A program made the position numbers and the translations under genes. Under the pieces are notes generated by a model that did no database searches, had not been told where the DNA came from, and worked only from the letters and a program-made list of their open reading frames with translations. From Betaproteobacteria bacterium (GTDB lineage: Bacteria; Pseudomonadota; Gammaproteobacteria; Burkholderiales; Methylophilaceae), in contig VGIC01000005.1 of assembly GCA_016867975.1 (NCBI GenBank), forward strand, positions 1 through 64,000: DNA of 64,000 bases, read 5' to 3'. Below are positions 30,868 to 39,017 of this stretch, piece by piece; position 1 is the stretch's first letter, and each line of letters opens with the position of its first letter.

Positions 30868-31602
30868 ATGTCTGAGCTTTATTTACTTGTGCTGCTGATT
30901 TTTATTTCTGCATTATTGTACTCATCTGTCGGACATGGTGGCGCATCTGCGTATCTTGCCTCAATGGCATTGCTGGGCGTTGCGCCTGAAACGATGCGTC
31001 CTGCTGCGCTGGTGCTCAATGTGGCAGTAGCCTTTATTGCGTTGTATAAGTTTTATCGTGTAGGCGCATTTTCTGCACGGTTGTTTTTTCCACTCGCTAT
31101 TGCGGCTATGCCCATGGCGTTTGTGGGTGGTTTGGCTACTTTACCTAGCCATATCTATAAACCGGTGATTGGTCTGGTGTTACTCTACGCGGCATGGGTG
31201 GTATTCAGGCGATCACGTCAGATATATCAAGTTAATCTATCCTTGCCTAACCCCCCAGTATTGCTGGCGATGGGGGGGGTGCTGGGTTTGCTTTCCGGAC
31301 TCACAGGTGTGGGAGGCGGGATTTTTTTAAGTCCTTTGCTACTGTTTTTTAGATGGGCAGAGGTGCGCGTGATCTCAGGTGTTTCAGCTGCCTTTATTTT
31401 AGTGAATTCACTTTCTGGTTTGGCGGGGGTGATGACGAAGAGTCCTGCACTGCCTTCGACCTTACCCTACTGGATACTTGCTGCGGTGATAGGCGGTTAT
31501 ATCGGTGCGGAGTATGGCAGCAAACGTCTGGCAACCCCTGCGATACGTAAGGCGTTGGCGGTGGTGCTGTTGATTGCGGGTGGTAAGATGCTACTAGCCT
31601 AA
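30868..31602 (+). CDS. Sulfite exporter TauE/SafE family transporter
   Basis: 244 aa from ATG 30868 with seven or eight hydrophobic segments and the family motif YSSVGHGGASAYLA near the N terminus, repeated as SGLTGVGGGIFLSPLLL in the second half. Proposed substrates in the family are sulfite or other small sulfur or organosulfonate anions; specificity is not deducible. Its TAA stop (31600-31602) is part of the TAAA apparently duplicated on insertion of element B. Confidence 0.85.
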   Translation: MSELYLLVLLIFISALLYSSVGHGGASAYLASMALLGVAPETMRPAALVLNVAVAFIALYKFYRVGAFSARLFFPLAIAAMPMAFVGGLATLPSHIYKPVIGLVLLYAAWVVFRRSRQIYQVNLSLPNPPVLLAMGGVLGLLSGLTGVGGGIFLSPLLLFFRWAEVRVISGVSAAFILVNSLSGLAGVMTKSPALPSTLPYWILAAVIGGYIGAEYGSKRLATPAIRKALAVVLLIAGGKMLLA

Positions 31603-31603
31603 A

Positions 31604-31904
31604 GGGCACTTCTTTAAATACATTTCTTGCGAGCATCAGCTTCGCTGATTGCCTGCTTAAATCACTTGAGCGCATTACTGCGTTCCGTCACAACCGACTT
31701 GATGCTTCAGCATCTAGCGAGGTTGGGGACGCCCCGTGCGGGTGTGCGCCTTTGGCGTATGAATAATGCGCTTCAGCGCATATATTCCACGGACATGCCC
31801 TTTCACACTTTGCTTGCCAGTTTACTGGCTTAGCAAATTGGGGAAGCCAAGTATTGGCTTACGGGTAATGCTGCATCTCAAACTCTGCATTTATAGAAGC
31901 GCCC
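31604..31904 (-). mobile_element. MITE-like element, copy B (inverted)
   Basis: 301-bp copy of the same element in opposite orientation to copy A, differing by a handful of substitutions and a roughly 12-base insertion (GTGCGGGTGTGC) near 31737. Ends: GGGCACTTCT at 31604 and GAAGCGCCC at 31904. It is flanked by TAAA on both sides (31600-31603 and 31905-31908), a clean 4-bp target duplication. It lies between the TauE-like stop codon and cstA. Confidence 0.85.
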
Positions 31905-31951
31905 TAAATTAAGCTTCATTGATGAAAATATTGAAAAGCGTTGGAAATAAA

Positions 31952-34021
31952 ATGAATCAATCAGTCAAAACTATTTTTTGGATTCTGCTCGCTGCGCTAG
32001 GTGCATTTGCAGTAGCAGGTATTGCGCTTAACCGTGGTGAGAGTATCAATGCGCTGTGGCTAATTACCGCCGCGGTGTGTATTTACGCCATCGCCTACCG
32101 TTTTTATGCGGTCTGGATCGCTGCGAAGGTTTTGACGGTGGATGAAACGCGCGCTACTCCAGCTGAGCGACTGGATAATGGCCGAGATTTTATTCCAACC
32201 AATAAGTGGATTGTGTTCGGGCATCACTTTGCCGCCATTGCAGGACCAGGGCCACTGATTGGACCTACTTTAGCGGCACAGTTCGGTTATTTGCCGGGGA
32301 CGCTATGGATCTTGATTGGTGCGGTGATGGGCGGTGCAGTGCAGGATATGGTTACGCTGTTTTTCTCAACCCGCCGCAATGGGCGCAGTCTGGGACAGAT
32401 GGCACGCGATGAGATTGGCGCAATCGGTGGTACGGCCGCGCTGGTGGGCACCTTCATGATAATGATTATTCTGATTGCGGTGCTGGGACTGGTGGTAGTG
32501 AATGCCATGAAGCATAGTCCGTGGGCGACTTCTACCGTGGCGGCGACGATACCGATTGCCATGTTTGTTGGTCTTTATATGCGAAATATCCGCCCTGGTC
32601 GCGTGCTGGAAGCCTCTGCCATCGGCGTGGCGCTACTGTTGTTCTCGGTATTTGCGGGAGGCTGGATAGATCAGCATGAAACTTTGCGCACATGGTTTGA
32701 TCACGACGGCTTGCCGTTGGCTTTTGCCATCATCATTTATGGTTTTGCAGCTGCGGTACTGCCGGTTTGGTTACTGCTTGCGCCGCGTGACTATCTGTCC
32801 ACTTTTATGAAATTGGGCACGATACTGTTGCTGGCAGTGGCTATCGTGATTTTGCGCCCCAACATTCATATGCCAGCAGTTACGCAGTTTGTGGATGGTA
32901 CGGGGCCGATTTTTGGGGGCAAGTTGTTTCCGTTCGTGTTTATTACCATTGCCTGCGGTGCGATTTCTGGTTTTCACGCCTTGATTTCATCGGGGACAAC
33001 GCCAAAATTGCTGAGTAATGAGCGTGACATTCGCATGATAGGCTATGGCGGGATGCTATTGGAAAGCTTTGTAGCAATCATGGCGATGATTGCTGCCACT
33101 GTGTTGGAGCCAGGCGTGTTTTTTGCGATTAACAGTCCTGCAGGTGTGGTGGGTAAAGAGGCGATTGATGCCGTAGCTAAAATTAATAGCTGGGGCTTTG
33201 CCGTCACAGTAGAGCAAATGCGGCAGCTTGCAACTGATATGGGGGAAAGCACTTTATTTGCCCGTACCGGTGGTGCGCCTAGCCTGGCTGTGGGTATGGC
33301 GAGCATATTCGGCAGTGCTTTTGGTCGGGAGATGCTGGCGCTGTGGTATCACTTCGCCATTATGTTTGAAGCGATATTTATTTTAACCACGCTGGATGCG
33401 GGTACGCGCGTTGGTCGCTTTATGTTGCAGGACTTATTGGGTAATTTTAATAAGAAGCTGGGTGAAACTTCTTATCCCCCATCGGTGATATTTACCAGCG
33501 GTATGGTGGTGGCGGGCTGGGGCTACTTTTTATATATCGGGGTGATAGACCCTAACGGTGGTGTAAATATCTTATGGCCATTGTTCGGCATTGCGAACCA
33601 AATGCTGGCGGCCATTGCCTTATGCGTAGGCACTGGCATTTTAGTGAAATCTGGCAAGTTACGATACGCATGGGTAACAGGGCTGCCACTGGCATGGTTG
33701 CTTGTCGTGACCACAACGGCGGCTTATGAAAAGATATTCAGTACGGATGTGCGCGTTGGTTTTTTTGCTGCGGCCAATGATCTGGCAGATAAATTGGCCG
33801 CAGGTGTATTGCCGTCTGAAAAAGCAGAAGTAGCGCCGCAGTTGATATTCAATCAACATCTGGATGCTTATCTGACTATGTTCTTTGTGGTGGTGTTATG
33901 GGTGGTAATCGTCGATATGTTGCGGCTGTGTATGCGTTATTTGAATGGCAAATCTGTGCCTAAGCTGTCTGAAGCACCGCATGAGCCTAGTCGGTTAGTT
34001 GAGAATTGGGTGAGAGACTGA
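31952..34021 (+). CDS. cstA: CstA/BtsT family pyruvate or peptide transporter
   Basis: Carbon starvation protein A family: polytopic inner-membrane permease, about 689 aa with 16 or more hydrophobic segments. Family motifs visible: the GHHFAAIAGPGPLIGPTLAA region, GAVQDMVTLFFSTRRNGRSL and ISGFHALISSGTTPKLL. E. coli members import pyruvate (BtsT) or peptides (CstA). The ATG at 31952 is preceded by a weak GGA; an ATG at 31922, only 17 bases past element B, is an alternative. The gene ends in TGATG, shared with the next small gene, as in other genomes. Confidence 0.92.
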   Translation: MNQSVKTIFWILLAALGAFAVAGIALNRGESINALWLITAAVCIYAIAYRFYAVWIAAKVLTVDETRATPAERLDNGRDFIPTNKWIVFGHHFAAIAGPGPLIGPTLAAQFGYLPGTLWILIGAVMGGAVQDMVTLFFSTRRNGRSLGQMARDEIGAIGGTAALVGTFMIMIILIAVLGLVVVNAMKHSPWATSTVAATIPIAMFVGLYMRNIRPGRVLEASAIGVALLLFSVFAGGWIDQHETLRTWFDHDGLPLAFAIIIYGFAAAVLPVWLLLAPRDYLSTFMKLGTILLLAVAIVILRPNIHMPAVTQFVDGTGPIFGGKLFPFVFITIACGAISGFHALISSGTTPKLLSNERDIRMIGYGGMLLESFVAIMAMIAATVLEPGVFFAINSPAGVVGKEAIDAVAKINSWGFAVTVEQMRQLATDMGESTLFARTGGAPSLAVGMASIFGSAFGREMLALWYHFAIMFEAIFILTTLDAGTRVGRFMLQDLLGNFNKKLGETSYPPSVIFTSGMVVAGWGYFLYIGVIDPNGGVNILWPLFGIANQMLAAIALCVGTGILVKSGKLRYAWVTGLPLAWLLVVTTTAAYEKIFSTDVRVGFFAAANDLADKLAAGVLPSEKAEVAPQLIFNQHLDAYLTMFFVVVLWVVIVDMLRLCMRYLNGKSVPKLSEAPHEPSRLVENWVRD

Positions 34022-34212
34022 TGTTTAAGAGAATATTGCACTGGTGGCACATCATCCGCCAACTTTCTGGTGACAATGCCTACGAGCAGTATTTGAAACA
34101 TCATGCCGAGTTCCATCGTGCGACGGTGGATGCCCCTCCACCCCTTTCCCGTAAGGATTTCTTTAAGTTATGGCAGGACAGCAAGTGGCAGGGCATCAAG
34201 CGCTGTTGTTAA
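34021..34212 (+). CDS. YbdD/YjiX family small protein
   Basis: 63 aa from the ATG that overlaps the cstA stop (TGATG). Resembles the YbdD/YjiX (DUF466) proteins that nearly always accompany cstA/btsT. Basic and aromatic N terminus (MFKRILHWWHIIRQLSG), the GDNAYEQYLKHH segment typical of the family, and a terminal Cys-Cys. Thought to assist the transporter; mechanism unknown. Confidence 0.85.
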   Translation: MFKRILHWWHIIRQLSGDNAYEQYLKHHAEFHRATVDAPPPLSRKDFFKLWQDSKWQGIKRCC

Positions 34213-34265
34213 GGAAGCACGGTGATTTGTATTATTCTCAACTGTTTTTTCTAGGTTTAATGAAG

Positions 34266-35048
34266 TCATTGTTGAGGTTTATGACAAATTCTAAACATCA
34301 TAATACCAATGATAATCATGGGTAAACTGAGCCATTGCCCCATACTGAGTCCCATCGACAATAAGCCTAGATAAGCATCTGGTTCACGCGTATATTCCGC
34401 TAAGAACCTAAAGCTACCATAACCCATCAAGAACAAAGCAGAGATTGTGCCAGTGGCGCGTGGTTGAGCAGAATACAGCCACAGTATGCAAAATAGCGCA
34501 ATGCCTTCAAGTCCAAATTCATAGAGCTGTGACGGATGGCGTAATGCAGTATCAACATTGGGAAATACCATGCCATAGTTGGCATGTGTCTCTCGCCCCC
34601 ATAGCTCTGCATTGATGAAATTCCCCATGCGGCCAGCTCCCAAGCCGATAGGCACAAGTGGTGCGATAAAGTCCATAATGGCCAGCCAGTTAAGGTGATA
34701 TTTCCGGCTAAAGAGCCACATGGCAATCAAGACCCCTAGAAAGCCACCATGAAAACTCATGCCGCCATGCCAAACCGCCAAGATTTCTAAAGGATGTTGT
34801 ATGAAGTAGCTTGGTTGATAAAAGAGCACATAGCCTAGGCGCCCCCCTAGGATTACGCCTAGTGCGCCATAAAATAATGCATCATCCAGCATGGAAGGCG
34901 TCCAGCCAAACCACTTTTTATGTTTGATCTGATATTGACCTAAAGCAATGAACGCTAGAAATCCGAGCAGATACATCAGCCCATACCAGTGGATGCCGAC
35001 TGGGCCAAGATGTAAAGCGATAGGGTCAAACTGCGGATGAACGAACAT
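34266..35048 (-). CDS. lgt: Phosphatidylglycerol--prolipoprotein diacylglyceryl transferase
   Basis: Inner-membrane enzyme that puts diacylglycerol on the lipobox Cys of prolipoproteins. 260 aa with seven hydrophobic segments. The Lgt signature [18 protein letters not shown], the essential His region [10 protein letters not shown] and the R-G-rich [14 protein letters not shown] are visible. Divergent from ilvD with 348 bases between the start codons. Confidence 0.96.
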   Translation of the reverse strand: MFVHPQFDPIALHLGPVGIHWYGLMYLLGFLAFIALGQYQIKHKKWFGWTPSMLDDALFYGALGVILGGRLGYVLFYQPSYFIQHPLEILAVWHGGMSFHGGFLGVLIAMWLFSRKYHLNWLAIMDFIAPLVPIGLGAGRMGNFINAELWGRETHANYGMVFPNVDTALRHPSQLYEFGLEGIALFCILWLYSAQPRATGTISALFLMGYGSFRFLAEYTREPDAYLGLLSMGLSMGQWLSLPMIIIGIMMFRICHKPQQ

Positions 35049-35110
35049 GAGTTATTAACAAAAATCGATAAAGGCGAGATTCTACCTAAATTTAGGAGAG
35101 GTGTATTCAA

Positions 35111-35140
35111 TATCAATTGGATGTGAGCTTACAATGTCAA
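35111..35140 (-). promoter_or_regulatory. Candidate lgt promoter
   Basis: Minus strand TTGACA (35140-35135), 18 bases, TTGATA (35116-35111), about 60 bases before the lgt start. The -35 is consensus; the -10 is moderate. Confidence 0.5.
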
Positions 35141-35167
35141 TCTTGCGCTCCTATGAACTACTCATTT

Positions 35168-35324
35168 CCTTGTGACCGAGTGGTTTGTCATCGGGATGAT
35201 AACGCCATGATGTAGACCAGGTTCTGATTATACAATCCGTTGTATCCTGCCGATTCTGTCCATGGTCACAGGATGGCTTACCTCTGCATGGAAGAAGCGT
35301 ATACCTCAAAGTGTATTGCTTCCG
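35168..35324. other. Structured lgt-ilvD intergenic segment, possible ncRNA
   Basis: Between the two divergent candidate promoters lies a segment with several potential stems: TCCTTGTGACC with GGTCACAGGA closing an arm (about 35168-35276), ATACAA/TTGTAT with a 4-base loop inside it (35220-35236 area), and GGAAGAAGCGTATAC with GTGTATTGCTTCC (35289-35323). There is no convincing ORF. It could be an untranslated leader, a small RNA or an attenuation structure. I could not match it to a named RNA family. Confidence 0.35.
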
Positions 35325-35325
35325 C

Positions 35326-35355
35326 TTGGCACGTTAGCGCTAGGTGGTCTAAAAT
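35326..35355 (+). promoter_or_regulatory. Candidate ilvD promoter
   Basis: TTGGCA (35326-35331), 18 bases, TAAAAT (35350-35355); expected start point about 35 bases before the ilvD ATG. A short leader follows with no obvious leader peptide. Confidence 0.5.
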
Positions 35356-35396
35356 TACGCATTGACTTGTCGTTTAATTAATTACGGATTTTTATC

Positions 35397-37247
35397 ATGC
35401 CTGTTTATCGTTCTCATACCACTACTCACGGCCGGAATATGGCCGGCGCTCGTGCATTATGGCGCGCTACCGGAATGAAGGATGGCGACTTTGATAAGCC
35501 GATTATTGCCATTGCCAACTCGTTCACGCAGTTTGTGCCTGGACACGTGCACTTGAAGGACATGGGGCAGCTGGTGGCGCGCGAAATTGAAAAAGCTGGG
35601 GGTGTGGCCAAAGAGTTCAACACCATTGCGGTAGATGATGGTATTGCTATGGGGCATGGGGGCATGCTGTACAGTTTGCCTAGCAGAGACTTGATTGCCG
35701 ATAGCGTGGAATATATGGTGAACGCACACTGTGCGGATGCACTGGTGTGTATCTCCAACTGTGACAAAATTACCCCAGGCATGCTGATGGCAGTGCTACG
35801 TTTAAATATCCCAGTGGTGTTTGTTTCCGGCGGGCCAATGGAGGCGGGCAAGGTTAACTGGCAAGGCGAGGTGCACAAGCTGGATTTGGTGGATGCGATG
35901 GTGGCAGCCGCCGACAGTAAAGTGAGTGATGCCGAGACAGAGGCGATTGAGCGATCCGCATGCCCCACCTGCGGATCCTGCTCCGGCATGTTTACCGCAA
36001 ACTCCATGAACTGTTTGACCGAGGCATTGGGGTTGAGCTTGCCAGGGAATGGTTCTACCTTGGCGACACATGCTGCACGTAAAGAATTGTTCTTGAAGGC
36101 CGGTCGTTTGATTGTGGCGCTGACCAAGCGCCATTACGAGCAGGATGACTACACGGTGCTGCCGCGCAGTATTGCCAGCATGAAGGCGTTTGAAAATGCC
36201 ATGAGTCTGGATGTGGCGATGGGCGGTTCGACCAATACGGTGTTGCACCTGCTCGCAGCCGCACATGAGGCTGGCGTCGATTTCACCATGAGTGATATCG
36301 ATCGTATCTCGCGCAAAGTGCCATGTGTGAGTAAGGTGGCGCCTGCTACTGCCAAATACCACATGGAAGATGTACACCGTGCGGGTGGTGTAATGGGTAT
36401 TTTGGGTGAGTTGGACCGTGCGGGTGTGATTCACCGTGATGCGCTGACCGTGCACAGTGCCACTTTGGGGGATGCACTGGACCAATGGGATATCAAAGTC
36501 ACGCAGGATGAGAGTGTAAAGAAATTCTACCGTGCGGCGCCAGGGGGCATTGCAACGACCATTGCCTTTAGCCAGTCTATGCTTTGGCCTGATTTAGATG
36601 ATGACCGCGCAGAAGGTTGTATCCGCGATAGGGCGCATGCCTACTCGCAAGATGGTGGTCTGGCTGTGCTGTACGGCAATATTGCACTGGATGGCTGTAT
36701 CGTGAAAACTGCAGGGGTGGATGATAGTATCCTCAAGTTTACTGGACGGGCGCGCATCTTTGAAAGTCAGGACTCTGCGGTTGAGGCTATTTTGGCAGAC
36801 AAGATAGTAGCGGGCGATGTCGTGGTGATTCGCTACGAGGGTCCGCGCGGTGGCCCAGGCATGCAAGAGATGTTGTATCCGACTTCTTATCTGAAATCCA
36901 AGGGCTTAGGTAAGGCCTGCGCCTTGCTGACTGACGGACGTTTCTCTGGGGGAACCTCTGGTTTGAGTATCGGGCATGCTTCTCCTGAAGCGGCCGAAGG
37001 TGGTGCGATCGGCTTGGTGGAAGAAGGCGACACCATTGAGATTGATATTCCTAATCGCACGATTTATTTGGCTATTAGCGATGCGGAATTGTCTCACCGC
37101 CACACCCAGATGATTGAAAAAGGTAAAGAGGCTTGGAAGCCACTTAATCGTGAGCGTGCGGTTTCTCCAGCATTGCGTGCTTATGCCGCCATGAGCACCA
37201 GTGCAGCACGAGGTGCGGTGCGTGACGTGGCTCAGATTGAGAAGTAG
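35397..37247 (+). CDS. ilvD: Dihydroxy-acid dehydratase
   Basis: Iron-sulfur dehydratase of valine/isoleucine/leucine and pantothenate precursor synthesis. 616 aa. Cluster-ligand regions [12 protein letters not shown] and [17 protein letters not shown] are visible, with the conserved C-terminal [17 protein letters not shown]. Transcribed alone or with the mutarotase gene 44 bases downstream. Confidence 0.97.
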   Translation: MPVYRSHTTTHGRNMAGARALWRATGMKDGDFDKPIIAIANSFTQFVPGHVHLKDMGQLVAREIEKAGGVAKEFNTIAVDDGIAMGHGGMLYSLPSRDLIADSVEYMVNAHCADALVCISNCDKITPGMLMAVLRLNIPVVFVSGGPMEAGKVNWQGEVHKLDLVDAMVAAADSKVSDAETEAIERSACPTCGSCSGMFTANSMNCLTEALGLSLPGNGSTLATHAARKELFLKAGRLIVALTKRHYEQDDYTVLPRSIASMKAFENAMSLDVAMGGSTNTVLHLLAAAHEAGVDFTMSDIDRISRKVPCVSKVAPATAKYHMEDVHRAGGVMGILGELDRAGVIHRDALTVHSATLGDALDQWDIKVTQDESVKKFYRAAPGGIATTIAFSQSMLWPDLDDDRAEGCIRDRAHAYSQDGGLAVLYGNIALDGCIVKTAGVDDSILKFTGRARIFESQDSAVEAILADKIVAGDVVVIRYEGPRGGPGMQEMLYPTSYLKSKGLGKACALLTDGRFSGGTSGLSIGHASPEAAEGGAIGLVEEGDTIEIDIPNRTIYLAISDAELSHRHTQMIEKGKEAWKPLNRERAVSPALRAYAAMSTSAARGAVRDVAQIEK

Positions 37248-37291
37248 GCTAGGCGCGCGCCATCGGATTTTAGAGAGATTAAAGGTTTTTT

Positions 37292-38233
37292 ATGACACTA
37301 GATTCAATTGAAGACCACATATTTAGAAAAAAGGCGGAGTATGAGCGCTCAACGCTGCATCCGCACTTGACGATTACGCAAGATGATCAAGGGTTGCAGT
37401 ATTTGGAGATTAACAATTCTTTGGCAACGGCCAAGATTGCCTTGCAAGGGGCGCATGTGATGCATTGGCAACCCAAGACTGAGAAGAAGCCTGTACTTTG
37501 GCTTTCCGACAATGCGCGTTACGTGAAAGATCGTTCGATCCGTGGCGGTGTGCCTCTCTGCTGGCCATGGTTCGGAGCGCATCCGACAGAAAGCACGCTT
37601 TGTCCTCATGGTTTTGCTCGCGTGATTCCATGGAGGTTGATCGATGTGGATGCTACAGGTACGGATGCGACGCGTATAGTGTTGCAGATGGAGGAGACGG
37701 CTGAGGCGAAGCGGCAGCTTTCCTATGCCTATGTGTTGACGATCATGATTACCATCGGTAAGCGTCTTAAAATTGATTTGGCGACGACTAATAAAGCCGA
37801 TCATCCATTCTTGATTGGTGAGGCTTTTCATACCTATCTGCATGTGAGCGATGTGGGCAATATCCGTATTGCCGGTCTGCAGGATTGTATTTTCGCGGAT
37901 AAATTACGTCAGTATCAACGTTATGTTGAACATCACATTTTGAAGTTTGACGGTGAGTTTGACCGAGTTTATTTGAATCACAATTCTGATTGTTTGGTAC
38001 ATGACCCAGTTTACAACCGCGTGATTCGTGTGGGTAAGTCTGGTAGTGATACTACGGTGGTGTGGTCGCCCGGTGCGGAAAAAGCCAAAACTATGGGTGA
38101 TATGGGTGTCGCTGAAGATGCATGGCGTAAAACCATCTGTGTTGAAACAGCGAATGCGTTAGAGAACTCCGTGGTGATCTCGCCCAATAGAACACATACC
38201 ATGTCAGTGGAATACAGCGTCGAGGCGCTGTAG
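37292..38233 (+). CDS. D-hexose-6-phosphate mutarotase
   Basis: Aldose 1-epimerase-like protein of the YeaD/Ymr099c group, interconverting anomers of glucose-6-phosphate. 313 aa. Beta-sandwich protein with family motifs RGGVPLCWPWFGAHP, the His in CPHGFARVIPW, and EAFHTYLHVSDVGNIRI; the C-terminal Glu region VETANALENSV is also typical. Physiological substrate inferred from family. Confidence 0.9.
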   Translation: MTLDSIEDHIFRKKAEYERSTLHPHLTITQDDQGLQYLEINNSLATAKIALQGAHVMHWQPKTEKKPVLWLSDNARYVKDRSIRGGVPLCWPWFGAHPTESTLCPHGFARVIPWRLIDVDATGTDATRIVLQMEETAEAKRQLSYAYVLTIMITIGKRLKIDLATTNKADHPFLIGEAFHTYLHVSDVGNIRIAGLQDCIFADKLRQYQRYVEHHILKFDGEFDRVYLNHNSDCLVHDPVYNRVIRVGKSGSDTTVVWSPGAEKAKTMGDMGVAEDAWRKTICVETANALENSVVISPNRTHTMSVEYSVEAL

Positions 38234-38400
38234 TTTAGGGGGCTCCTTAGAGCACTCTGAAAAATTAAAAATCCCGTCTTGATCTGCGTATTGCCGGCCA
38301 CCCTGCAAAGAGATTTGACTCAGAATGTCAACGCATGGGTATGTCAGGGCGCTACCTGCTTACAGGGTATAGATGAAATAGCCAGCCTTTTGCAACAGAT

Positions 38401-38506
38401 TTAGCCCAGACTTTCCATTAGGACTTGCCAGTCACTGATAAGCAACACTAAGCCAACAAGCTGACGTTCAAGTAGATGAGTATCACCTATGGAGAGTCTG
38501 GGTTAA
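38401..38506. mobile_element. 106-bp mini-element with inverted ends
   Basis: Left end TTAGCCCAGACTTTCCATTA-GG (38401-38422) and right end complement TTAACCCAGACTCTCCATAGG (38486-38506) are inverted repeats matching at all but about three positions. The 63-base interior has no ORF. It may be a mini transposable element, the remnant of an insertion sequence, or simply a long hairpin. No target duplication is evident. The surrounding gap 38234-38400 shows nothing recognisable. Confidence 0.5.
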
Positions 38507-38537
38507 TGGCATCTCTCGTTTTTTTAGACTGATTGGC

Positions 38538-38565
38538 TTGTTAAAATTCAAATTATGGGTATCAT
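38538..38565 (+). promoter_or_regulatory. Candidate promoter of the cytochrome c gene
   Basis: TTGTTA (38538-38543), 16 bases, TATCAT (38560-38565), about 60 bases before the start codon. Moderate match. Confidence 0.4.
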
Positions 38566-38623
38566 ATCTAAGGCGTAGTTAAAGGGTAACGATATTATTT
38601 TAAGTATTAGTCAAGGAGATAAC

Positions 38624-38947
38624 ATGAAGGCTTTATTATTAACAATCGCGGCGGCTGGTTCTATGTTGCTTGCTTCACAATCTTATGCAGCTGATGCTGC
38701 TGCGGCTAAGGCCTTGGCACAAAAGAGCGGTTGCTTGGCTTGCCATAGCGTAGATCAAAAAGTATTAGGTCCAGCTTACAAAGATGTGGCGGCAAAATAC
38801 AAGGGTGACAAATCAGCTGAAGCTAAGCTGGTAGAGAAAGTGAAAAAAGGTAGTAGCGGTACTTGGGGTAATGTACCTATGCCAGCTCATGCACATGTTA
38901 AAGATGCTGATATCACAACAATCGTTCAGTGGGTACTTTCACTGTAA
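38624..38947 (+). CDS. Periplasmic monohaem cytochrome c (c551/c552-like)
   Basis: 107 aa with a cleavable signal peptide ending ...SQSYA-ADA. Haem-binding CLACH near residue 37 and the distal Met ligand in NVPMPAH; C-terminal helix ADITTIVQWVLSL. Class I cytochrome c, a soluble electron carrier to a terminal oxidase or another periplasmic partner. The ribosome site AAGGAGAT precedes the ATG, and the codons look suited to high expression. A strong terminator follows. Confidence 0.93.
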   Translation: MKALLLTIAAAGSMLLASQSYAADAAAAKALAQKSGCLACHSVDQKVLGPAYKDVAAKYKGDKSAEAKLVEKVKKGSSGTWGNVPMPAHAHVKDADITTIVQWVLSL

Positions 38948-38966
38948 GATTGGGTGGTAGGAGTTT

Positions 38967-38992
38967 AAAAGCCAGCGTGAGCTGGCTTTTTT
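38967..38992. terminator. Bidirectional intrinsic terminator
   Basis: Ten-bp stem AAAAGCCAGC/GCTGGCTTTT with loop GTGA, with T runs on both strands. It separates the convergent cytochrome c and amino-acid permease genes. Confidence 0.9.
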
Positions 38993-39017
38993 ATTGCCTG
39001 TTTCACTTTGCCTGAGG

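Noticed and set aside
31394-31904. Open frame running from element B into the TauE-like gene on the minus strand
   Set aside because: The same N-terminal peptide appears at copy A because the frame starts inside the repeat; it is not a gene.
28585-31904. Defence island between the inverted elements
   Set aside because: radC, MgtC/DUF4010 and TauE-like genes do not form a known or evident defence module; RadC alone is not evidence for one.
35426-36127. 233-codon open frame antisense to ilvD
   Set aside because: Fully antisense to a well-conserved gene with intact motifs; long shadow frames are expected at this codon bias.
35802-36485. 227-codon open frame antisense to ilvD with many His residues
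   Set aside because: Also a shadow of ilvD in another frame, with no start context.
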